DNA of 64,000 nucleotides from Phoenix dactylifera. Lineage: Eukaryota; Streptophyta; Magnoliopsida; Arecales; Arecaceae. Location: the NCBI RefSeq assembly GCF_009389715.1, contig NC_052404.1, positions 9,260,745 to 9,324,744 on the forward strand. Direction: 5' to 3'. The notes under the pieces were generated by a model. That model was not told the DNA's origin. It searched no databases and saw only the letters and a program-made list of their open reading frames with translations. Positions 11,484 to 20,091 of the stretch are shown piece after piece (position 1 is the first letter of the stretch; each line of letters begins with the position of its first letter). A program made the position numbers and the translations under genes.

Positions 11484-14400
11484 GATCCTCTGATTCATTA
11501 ATTCTTGGTGATAAATTATTTTATATGTAGGGCTATGCTACAACCGAATCGAGTATAATTGGATCAGAATTTGTACTGGATTACACAAGCGAATTTACAA
11601 CTTACGAGGTATTATAATATATTGTGCAATTTTGTATTAGTTTAGCGAGCTATTTTTACAACTGTGTACTTACATAAATTGTTTAATGTATAGATCTTCA
11701 AGAGTAGAGAGGACTTGTGTAATTGGTGTCGTGAAGCTGGGAGGCGAAATGGTTTTGTTGTTGTAATCAAATCATCCGATGCAGGTACCATTTCTAAGAA
11801 ACCCAGAATTACGTTAGGTTGTGAGAGGGGTGGGACGTACCGAACCACAAAAGAAAAGCGAATAAAGACTGCCTGTGGGACAAAGAAGTGTGGATGCCCT
11901 TTTGCATTAAGAGGAAAGAAATTGGATACTGCGGATGATTGGATATTACTGGTCGTATGTGGAGTGCACAATCATCCCGCTGCAGAGAATCTGGAGGGGC
12001 ACTCATATGCAGGGAGATTATCTGAGCAGGAGACGGAATTGTTAGTGGATATGTCGAAGAGTTTGGTTCGTCCAAAGGACATATTATCCACATTGAAGGA
12101 AAGAGATGCCCTCAATGTTACGACTATCAAGACTATCTACAATGTACGTCAACGGTTTAAGGTTGCAGAGAAAGCCGGGAGGTCTGAAATGCAACATCTA
12201 TTAGGTAAATTATCAGAGGCTAAATATATTGAGTGGCATAGGAATTGTACTAATACGGATGTTGTGCATGACTTATTTTGGGCACACCCTGGCAGCATTG
12301 ATTTGTTCCGTGCATTTCCCCGTGTGTTGATAATGGATTGCACGTACAAGACGAATAGGTATCGTCTTCCGCTCTTAGAGATTGTGGGGGTGACATCTAC
12401 TGACATGACATTTTCAGTTGCTTTTGTATACTTAAATTCTGAGGGGGAAGAAAGCTATACTTGGGCATTAGAGAGATTGCGCAGTGTCATAGCTGATGAT
12501 GTTTTGCCTGAGTTGATTGTTACAGATAGAGACTTGGCTTTGATGAATGCAATTCATAGAGTATTTCCTACTGCTAGACATTTATTATGTAGATGGCATA
12601 TTAGTAGGAATGTTTTGGCCAAGTGCAAAAAATTTTTCGAATTGAAGGAGAAATGGGATAAATTTATTATGAGTTGGAATGTACTAGTGCTGTCCTCCAC
12701 GGAAGACGAGTATAATGATCGCTGGAGTGCACTGCAGAGAGAGTTCGGTACCTATCCAGATGCACTACAGTATGTGTCAGATACTTGGCTGAGCAAATAC
12801 AAGGAAAGATTTGTTGCGGCGTGGACTGATACATGCAGGCACTACGGAAATGTGACGACAAATAGGTATCACAAATAAAGACTCATTTAATTTTAATTTG
12901 CCTCAATTCTTATATCTAACTTTCATTTGTTTACTAGGGTCGAGAGTGCACATGCAAAGCTCAAAAAGCAGCTTGGATCAAGCCAAGGAAGTTTCGAGTC
13001 ATCTTGGACTAGAATACATGGATTGATTGAGTTGCAGCACAGCTCCGTTAAAGCCTCATTGGAGAAGAGTTTATTGGTAGTGCAGCACAACTTCAAGCCA
13101 GCTGAATTCAAAGAGTTGCGAGGTTTCATATCTATAAGTGCGTTAAATCATGTCCTCGCCCAATCGAAACGAGCCAATTCAGTTGGATTTGATGATTCAA
13201 ATTGTGGGTGCGCTATTCGACGCACACATGGTATACCATGTGCTCACCAGATTGCGCGGTACAGGGTGGAAGGTCGGCCCATTCCTCTCGACTGCATAGA
13301 TCCTCATTGGAGGAAACTTGATATTCTGCCTACCCCCCCCGTGCAGCCAATTCAGTTGAGTTGTGATGCAGAGTTAGATTTGATTGCGCTACGATTCAAG
13401 AAGTTAGATGGGGCTTCTCAATTGCAGATGATCAAGAAGTTACGAGAGATTGCAAGTCCAGATAGTACACCTCTTTTAGAGCCTGCAAAATGGAAGACCG
13501 GTTCACGTGGGCGCGCTTCACTGAAGGTTGATACGTCTACTCGACGTGACCCGTCTGCGTTTGAGTTGGTTCTATCTGGACAGGATAGTTATTCACCTGG
13601 TGTTGAGAAAGTTACCATCCGCAATCCATCTACTCAGATTCAAAAGAGACGGCCCAAGCAAAAGGTAAGTACCAAATATTTATTTCCTTACAATAGGTAT
13701 CACAACGTCTACGGGACGGTCCGTGCCGTGCCGGTATGTCATGTGCCGATACGGGACATGTCGGGACGTGCCGTGCCGAGATGTGCCGATACGGGACATG
13801 TCGGGACGTGCCGTGCCGAGATGTGCCGATACGGGATGTGCCGTGCCGAGATGTGCCGATACGGGATGTGCCGTGCCGAGATGTGCCGATACGGGACATG
13901 TTCTGCCATTGTTACATATTTTCTATCATTTGATATTATTTGCAGGTTTTTCGTACTAGAGCCCAGTCACATACGCCCATTATCTATATTGATGCTATTC
14001 CTTCTGCCTTGAGACCATACATCCAGCATATCAAGGATGTAAAAGCTGATGGGAATTGCGGATTTAGGGCAATAGCTGACTTACTGGGATTTGGAGAAGA
14101 TGACTGGGTGCGTGTTAGGAAGGATTTATTGCAAGAGTTGCAATGTCATTCGGACCACTATCGCACATTATATGGTGTGGAAGGGACGATTGCTGAGATC
14201 ACTCATGCATTATCATATTATGATGATTGTCCACCATATGACAGATGGATGACTATGCCGGACATGGGTCATCTTATAACATCCTGCTATAATGTTGTCC
14301 TATACCATCTCTCGTTGCAACAATGTCTGACCTTCCTACCTCTCCGTTCTGTGCCAGTACCTCTTCTATCCCGCAAAGATATCGCTATCGGATTCGTAAA

Positions 14401-14689
14401 TGGAAATCATTTTGTTGAGGTACTACGTTCACAACACTTGCGAATATTTAATTTTGCTTATTTAATTTTGCTTATTTATAATTTTGTAGCTATTAATATT
14501 TTCTTATTTCTAATTTTGAAGGTGTTCTTGTTGCCGGGACATCCCGTTCCGCCAGTAGCGACCAACTGGCGAAAATATCATCTTCCTTGTGCTACCGGAT
14601 GGGAAAATTCATATGAAGCACGGATTCAACAGTTCAAAGAGAGCATCTCACCTAATGTTATAATTAGCGAGACAGTAGAGTTAGATTGA
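11149..14689 (+). CDS. MULE transposase: FAR1-type zinc finger, DDE, SWIM and OTU protease fusion
   Basis: Six exons with canonical splice sites: 11149-11193, 11531-11608, 11694-12865, 12938-13664, 13946-14419 and 14522-14689. They join in frame to 887 codons. The N-terminal FAR1/GCM1-like finger shows CNWC, CGCPF and VHNHP. The DDE core has D256 (MDCTYK), D319 (VTDRDLALM), the Mutator C-H motif in LLCRWH (C340, H343) and an Asp/Glu-rich candidate for the third acid near residue 380. The SWIM finger C-x-C-x9-C-x-H is at 521-535. Residues about 700-832 form an OTU cysteine-protease domain with D709-GN-C712 and catalytic His829 in GNHFVEV. The protein would cut and insert the element; the OTU part could remove ubiquitin-like tags, on the transposase or host factors (inference). 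The ATG lies in the TIR, so the TIR is its likely promoter. No frame is broken. Confidence 0.92.
11261..11443. repeat. Left TIR array of 25-bp palindromes at 33-bp spacing
   Basis: Palindromes start at 11261, 11294, 11327, 11360, 11393 and 11426, exactly every 33 bp; the last is cut short. Each is GCCGAACAGAAG, one central base, then CTTCTGTTCGGC, with a few substitutions. Spacers are 8 bp and variable (for example TGCATAGT, ACTCTGCA). The array lies in intron 1 of the transposase gene. Confidence 0.95.
13711..13900. repeat. Minisatellite in transposase intron 4
   Basis: About five tandem units of 30-45 bp sharing GTGCCGTGCCGAGATGTGCC followed by GATACGGG, differing by presence of a CATGTCGGGAC tail. 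The array fills most of the 281-bp intron (13665-13945). Confidence 0.92.
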
Positions 14690-14942
14690 TTATTTATATA
14701 TGTACAATTTTTGAAAGTTGTAAATTTTTTTGGCCTCTTAGAGTCATGTACTGTGAAACTCCATCATCAATATAAATCAAAAAATATCTGTCTTCGCATT
14801 GTTAGATTGATTGTTATGTGCACTGTTATATTTGTGTAAAATAGAACGGGCCAGGCTTTACAAAGATTACACGTAAATGTACCAAAAATATATATTTTTC
14901 ATTAATATCAAAGGCTTTACAAAGATTACAAAGGCTCCATCA
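14690..14942. other. Shared 3' region of the two convergent MULE genes
   Basis: 253 AT-rich bp between the two stop codons. It holds two identical 19-bp copies of AGGCTTTACAAAGATTACA (14853-14871 and 14912-14930), so both transcripts probably end or overlap here. Confidence 0.7.
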
Positions 14943-16857
14943 TCAATCCCTATGACGCCATCGTCGACGCGTGTACTGCTGTACGTCCGAATGAGAGGGT
15001 CCTAGATCCGAATGAGAGGGTGCTGTACTCGGGCCAGGCTCATCACCCAGAAGTACCTGATGCATCTGAGAAATAGCATCATATAGGTGCCCGGCACCTA
15101 GTGACGTAGCCTCTGAGGGACCCATCCGTACAATGTCGGTACTGATACCGAGTGCAGCTGCATTACGCCGCCGGTGCATGTCAGCATCATCATGACCTCC
15201 CCTAGCTCCAGAATGAGTACTCGAGCGCAGATGAGGAGGCTGAACTGCAACGTGCGTGATACGGAGATACCACTCCATGTATCCCGGTACGCTGTCTGAT
15301 GGCCGGGTAACTGGGTGGCTCCTGCTCGCCTGGCTCAGCACGTGGTCCTCCCACCGCTCCCAAAGCTGATCCATATAGGAGTAATGTATCCGGTACGAGC
15401 CTGCTGTGGAACCTCTGTTGGCTCGCGTAGGGGCTAGTGGCGCTCGAGGGATGGTCTGAATACGACCAAACTGTCTAAGAACCCTTTCTGGATGATAGGG
15501 TTCTACGATATCAAGGCACTTGATGGAGCCACTAAAAAATGCGACGGGTATATATGGGCGATCTCCCCGAAGCCGATGATGGGGATCCCAAATAACCTGT
15601 AAAACAAAAGGTCCATTTCAGTTTAATACTATATCGCATATTAAAAGTACTGACAAACACAAGCAAATGGTAATATGATACGTACCTCATCGATGCTCAA
15701 AAGGTCCAATGACTCACGTAGAACCACTAAATGGTCCATCGTGGTACGGGATGGAGTACCGGGCATCCAGCGGTGCACGCGGGGACTGGCATCAGTATAC
15801 TCGAGCGACGGGTGAGGACTGAGTGCTGGAAAATGCTCATAAATCCATGCCTGCAGAAGCGTCATATAACCACTGATCTGTCTCACTGATGACCTCGACG
15901 CAATCCCCAACTGCCGATACAAATATGCTAAGGCAGCTGTACCCCAGGCATATGTGCTCACCCTATCCAGATCCCGCAGTAAACACAGATACGCTATAGG
16001 CACCCTGGTCCCACTCTTATCAGCAAAGAGTGTGCAGCCTAACAAAAATAACAAATAGGCTCGTGCTGCACACTCTATCCTCTGCTGCCTGTCTCTATCA
16101 GATACAGAGTGAAACTGAGTCCTCAGCCACTCCATCCTCACAGACTGACCGCGCGATGACAGTACCTCCTGACGCGCGTCTCCAGCTGACACCCCCAACA
16201 ACTCCACAAGTAGCTCCTCAGCATCCCGATCACTCATCCTCTCAGGAGAAACTGATACTGAGGAACCTGCGACAGGAATCCCTAAAATGGCGGATACATC
16301 ATCCAACGTGATAGTGATCTCGCCAAATGGTATATGGAAGGTGTTCGTCTCGGGCTGCCATCTCTCTACGAAGCCCGAAATCAGAATCTTATCGATGAAT
16401 CGATAAGAGCACTGTACTAACTCTACGAGGCCCGACTGCCTCAATAGTGCTCTGAACCTGGTATTTGGTTGGTTTGAAGACCACCACTTCCATTCACCAA
16501 CCTTGGCAGTATGGTTCATGCACTTTAGTGGAGCTCGTTCCTGTAATATAAATGTATAATTACTACTACTTTATAAAACATCAATAAACAAAATATAATG
16601 CTATAACAAATAAACAATACCTGTTGCCTCCAGATGGAAGCTGCTATATGCGTCCTGAAACTGATCAGGACGGACTCATCCTCTGGACCTCCTGGACATG
16701 GTCCAACGGACTCATCGTCTTCGCCCCTAGCGGGCATATCATCATGCTCTGACTCAGGAGAGTCCGATGGCATATGAGCAGGCTCGGGAGAAGCAATCCT
16801 AGCACGACGTCTCCTAGCTGACGCCGTAGGTCTAACTCTGGCGGGACGGGGATCCAT
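14943..16857 (-). CDS. Plant mobile domain (PMD) protein carried by the MULE
   Basis: Three minus-strand exons, 16857-16621, 16540-15686 and 15596-14943, join in phase 0 to 581 residues, with splice sites CAACAG|GTATTG, TTACAG|GAACG, ATGAG|GTACG and TTTACAG|GTTAT. Exon 1 encodes an Arg/Ser/Pro/Glu-rich leader. The rest matches the plant mobile domain (aminotransferase-like PMD, PF10536) of MAIN/MAIL proteins: GEITITLDDVSAILGIPV near residue 155, a helical core with RAYLLFLLGCTLFADKSG, and the late hallmark VEPYHPERVLRQFG. Host MAIN and MAIL1 act in nuclear silencing and genome stability; a transposon copy might counter or exploit that pathway (inference). Its promoter would lie in the right TIR. 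No frame break. Confidence 0.9.
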
Positions 16858-16922
16858 GTCTGAAAATATAGAAATTCAATGTTAGGCTATATCAAAGAAA
16901 ATAATTTAATTGCATACATAAA

Positions 16923-17682
16923 TGTTCGGCACAAAATTCAGCACGGCACGCGATTTGGCACCAGAAGGCTTCTGTTCGGCTGCACAGAGCCGAACAGAAG
17001 GCTTCTGTTCGGCTGCTCAGAGCCGGACAGAACCATTCTGTTCGGCACTGTGCAGCCGAACAGAAGGCTTCTGTTCGGCACCGTGCAGCCGAACAGAAGG
17101 CTTCTGTTCGGTTGAGTGTTGCCGAACAGAGGGCTTCTGTTCGGCACTGTTCAGCCGAACAGAAGGGTTCTGTTCGGCGATCCAGTGCCGAACGGAGCAC
17201 TGGAGGCGGGGGGGGAGCTACCTCGACGTGGTCGTGGAGGCGCCGGCGAGGTGCTCGTTGCTCGGGAGATGGCCGGGGAGGTGGTTCCGGGAGAATGCCG
17301 GCGACGAGAGGGAGAAGGGGAGAATGCCGGCGACGAGAGGGAGAAGGGGGAACGGGGGGGTTTTGGGCGAGGGAGAAGGGGGAGACGGAGGGGGTTTGGC
17401 CGCCGGCGAGGTGCTTGAGGTGCTTGAGGCGAAGTTTTTTGGGCGGAAGGGAGAAGCCGGCTGGAGTGGAGTTTTGGAGGGGAAGAGCGGGGTTTTGGGG
17501 GGGGGGGTTTGGGGGGTGTAGAGAGCAATTTAGGTGAGGGGGTGGGGAGGGTGAAGGGTAATTTAGGATTTTTTAATTTTTTAGGGGTGTCCTTAGCAAA
17601 TGGGGGGGTGTAGAGAGTATTTAATTTTTTTTTAATTTTTGGGGGGTGTCCTGAGCAATCGGGGGTGTATTTAGAACTACCC
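16923..17682. repeat. Right terminal inverted repeat of the MULE
   Basis: Inverted partner of 10887-11483, longer by about 160 bp because of a G-rich middle (17205-17560). Near the end a terminal-like segment, GGGGTGTCCTTAGCAAATGG at 17583-17602, partly duplicates the true terminus. Confidence 0.85.
16956..17178. repeat. Right TIR array of 25-bp palindromes at 33-bp spacing
   Basis: Palindromes start at 16989, 17022, 17055, 17088, 17121 and 17154, again exactly 33 bp apart, with a partial unit at about 16956. Same arms as the left array. Frames through it give long repetitive SRTEGFCSA-like translations that are not genes. Confidence 0.95.
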
Positions 17683-17691
17683 GAATGCTTT
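17683..17691. repeat. Right 9-bp target-site duplication of the MULE
   Basis: GAATGCTTT directly after the right TIR, identical to 10878-10886. Confidence 0.93.
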
Positions 17692-18141
17692 CCTCAATGC
17701 CACCATGTCGATTACTAAATAACCGTCCGCTTCTGTTTAATTACCGAACTGCCATTCCCTCGGCTTGCACGTTCTGTTTTGTCTTTTCGTGTCTCGCTCT
17801 GGCTTTTCGCAGCCTTTTCCCAGGTAACCGTTAGAGCATCCTCGTGAATCAAGATCACGGGATCCTGTTTTAAAAAAACACCATCTAGTCCGTCCATCTG
17901 AGTTGCATCACGGACACGCGGTGGACCCCACGACACAATTCATTATAACTTAAAGCCTTTTTGACGTCGTACGTTAAGATTATCTAACTGTCATCGGATG
18001 CGACGACAGAACGCAGACGCCCAAATTAATTCCCGTGACCCGGACCGGATCCCAAATCAGTGGCACTTTAGGTATTTACGGGAAAGGCAGTGGTGGTTAT
18101 ATAGACGGTATAAGAAGCGGCTCGCCCCGTACAGGGGCTCA
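17692..18141. other. Upstream region of the methyltransferase gene
   Basis: Host DNA resuming after the MULE. No coding sequence recognised. The MULE sits about 450 bp upstream of the predicted TATA box and could influence expression of the next gene. Confidence 0.55.
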
Positions 18142-18151
18142 TATATAAATA
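18142..18151 (+). promoter_or_regulatory. Probable TATA box of the methyltransferase gene
   Basis: TATATAAATA in a GC-rich context about 385 bp upstream of the main ATG. A start site near 18170-18180 would give a 5' UTR of about 350 nt that contains the uORF. Confidence 0.6.
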
Positions 18152-18312
18152 AAGGTGCCGGTCCTCTGCCGTCTTATTGAATGCGAAGCGGTAAAGAAAC
18201 CGCCCACCGAAGAGCGCGGGGGCGGAAGCGACGAGAGCGAGAAAAGGCGAGAGCGGGAGAGCGACGATCTCAGGAGAGAAAGAAGCGGCTAGCGATCGCA
18301 ACGGACTACCCC

Positions 18313-18420
18313 ATGGCTTCCCATTTTGCTTTCATCAAAACCTCCCATTTCCCCTCCTCGCCCTCCCCCCGCCCCCTCGTCGGCGCTAACCACACCTCCG
18401 CCCGCTTCTGCTCCCGCTAA
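18313..18420 (+). CDS. 35-residue upstream ORF, probable conserved-peptide uORF
   Basis: An ATG with G at +4 (CCCCATGG) opens a 35-codon frame rich in Ser, Pro, His and Phe, ending ARFCSR at TAA 18418-18420, 107 nt before the main ATG. In Arabidopsis, methyltransferase-like genes of this family (to my recollection AT3G53400 and AT5G03190) are annotated with conserved peptide uORFs. Size and position here fit such a peptide. It would regulate translation of the main ORF, perhaps by ribosome stalling at its C-terminus. An in-frame ATG at 18181 could extend it to 79 residues if transcription starts early enough. Confidence 0.6.
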   Translation: MASHFAFIKTSHFPSSPSPRPLVGANHTSARFCSR

Positions 18421-18527
18421 CGCCTCACCGTCCCCACCTCATCCGTTAGGTTTCCGGCCAGCGCTGGATTTAGGGTTTGCATTCGTATGTTTTTTATAAT
18501 CCTGATTCTTTCTATTCTTTTTCATCC

Positions 18528-20091
18528 ATGGAATCGGCGGCGAAATCGAGCTCCGTGAAGAACGTTGTGGTCCGCGTGCTGCTTTTCGGCGTTTTCGTTC
18601 TCATTGTCCGCTTCGTCTACGTTGTCACCGTCTACGGTGGGCCCTGCAACTCCGGCGACTTCTGCCTCCTCCCCTTTCCTGGCGAGGGCCTCAGCGTCAC
18701 CAGCGCTGGCGGCGGCGCCTCCGCCGGCTCCGCTGCTTTTGTCCGCGTCGCCGATGGCTCCACTGGCGCCACCCCCGCCCTCTGGACCACCCGAGAGTGG
18801 CGCAAGGCCGTGGACTACTACTCCGCCGTCTTCCAGGACCTCCTCGTGGACGGCTTTGTCTCCCCGACGGCCAAGTCCCTCTGCGTCGACACCCCCACCG
18901 GCCACGAGGTCCTCGCCCTCAAGGAGATCGGCGTACTCGACGCCGTTGGCGTCGCCAAGAAGAAGGCCCCGCCGCTGGTGGTCGCTGGCGGCGACCTCCT
19001 CCACCTGCCGTTCCGCAACGGCACCTTCGACTTCGTCTTCGCCGGCCGGAGCCTCGACCGATCGAAGCGGCTAGCGCATCTCGCCTCGGAAATCGTGCGG
19101 ACGCTGAAGCCCGATGGTTTCCTGGCCGTTCTCACCGCCTCCGCCGGCAACGCGTACAGTCTCCACTCCCTCATCGATCTCTTCCCCTCATTCTGGAAGC
19201 TACGCTTCCGCAAGCTCGACGGTCCGGATTCGTCCTCAGCCATCCACGAGATCGTTTTCCAGAAGCAATTAGACGGTGACATTCTTGCCGTCGACGGAAA
19301 GGAGGCGGAGGATTCGAGTCCTAGCAGTTCGTGCTCCATCCCCGAGCATAAGCTCCGACTTCTAGAATCTGCGGAGCCTCTGATTAAAGAGGAGCCATTG
19401 AAGCCATGGATCGCCCTGAAGAGAAACATCAAGAACATCAAATACCTTCCATCTATGGTGGATATAAGCTTCAAACCGAGGTACGTGTACGTCGACGTCG
19501 GCGCCCGGAGCTACGGCTCGAGCATCGGAAGCTGGTTCAGGAAGCAGTACCCCAAACAGAACCACACCTTCGATATCTATGCCATCGAGGCCGACCCGGC
19601 GTTCCACGACGAGTACGCCGCCAAGAAGAACGTCAATTTGCTGCCTTTCGCTGCGTGGGTGCGCAATGAGACCCTGGCGTTCGAGATCAACCATGACCCG
19701 GAGCAGCATGATGTCGAGAAAGAGAAAGGTGGCCGCGGGATGGGTCGGATTAGGCCGGTCAGCAGGCTCTCCGGAGGTGTGTCGTCCGGCGAGGTGCATT
19801 CAATTCATGGCTTTGATTTTGCTAAGTGGTTGAAGAGGACGGTGTCGGAGAGTGATTTTGTGGTGATGAAGATGGACGTGGAGGGGACGGAGTTCGATCT
19901 GGTGCCGAGGCTGTTCGAGACCGGGGCCATCTGTTTGATCGATGAGCTCTTTCTGGAGTGCCCACTATAACCGTTGGCAGCGGTGCTGCCCAGGGGAGCG
20001 GACGCCGAAGTACAGGAAGACCTATGGGGAGTGCTTGAAGCTGTTCACTTCGCTCAGGAAGAGCGGGGTTCTTGTTCATCAGTGGTGGTGA
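18528..20091 (+). CDS. Membrane-anchored methyltransferase-like protein (FkbM-type), frameshifted
   Basis: An intronless frame starts at ATG 18528 and would encode about 520 residues if one base were absent. Residues about 13-35 form a hydrophobic signal anchor. Residues about 150-205 resemble a class I SAM methyltransferase core (GGDLLHLPFRNGTFDFVF, then LKPDGFLAVLT). From about residue 318 an FkbM-like domain follows (YVDVGARSYG, then MKMDVEGTEFDL). The frame as written stops at 19968-19970. An extra C in CCC at 19961-19963 causes this: in the next frame the conserved tail (HYNRWQRCCPG to VLVHQWW) runs to TGA 20089-20091. Location is probably Golgi or ER membrane, inferred from the anchor. 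Substrate unknown. GC-rich codon use fits a monocot gene. Confidence 0.88.

Larger units (their letters stand above)
10887..17682. mobile_element. Complete 6.8-kb Mutator-like element (MULE) with two convergent genes
   Basis: The ends are inverted: the left end begins GGGGAGTTCTAAATACACCC, and the right end reads back as GGGTAGTTCTAAATACACCC. The match continues through GATTGCTCA.GACACCCCCC with few differences. The element is flanked by a perfect 9-bp duplication GAATGCTTT (10878-10886 and 17683-17691), the size typical of Mutator insertions. Inside are a transposase gene (+) and a plant mobile domain gene (-), both intact and converging, like mudrA/mudrB of maize MuDR. Each TIR also carries a palindrome array. 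Intact genes and a perfect TSD suggest a recent and possibly autonomous copy. Activity is an inference. Confidence 0.95.

Noticed and set aside
13630-13959. Repetitive Cys/Arg/Asp-rich frames in intron 4 of the transposase gene
   Set aside because: Produced by the minisatellite; flanking GT and AG splice signals place it in an intron.
16922-17521. A 199-codon frame of repeated SRTEGFCSA units and similar antisense frames in the TIRs
   Set aside because: They are translations of the 33-bp palindrome array, open in several frames and on both strands; no independent coding signal.
18522-19799. Long antisense and shifted frames over the methyltransferase gene
   Set aside because: High GC makes stop codons rare; only the plus frame from 18528 has domain motifs.
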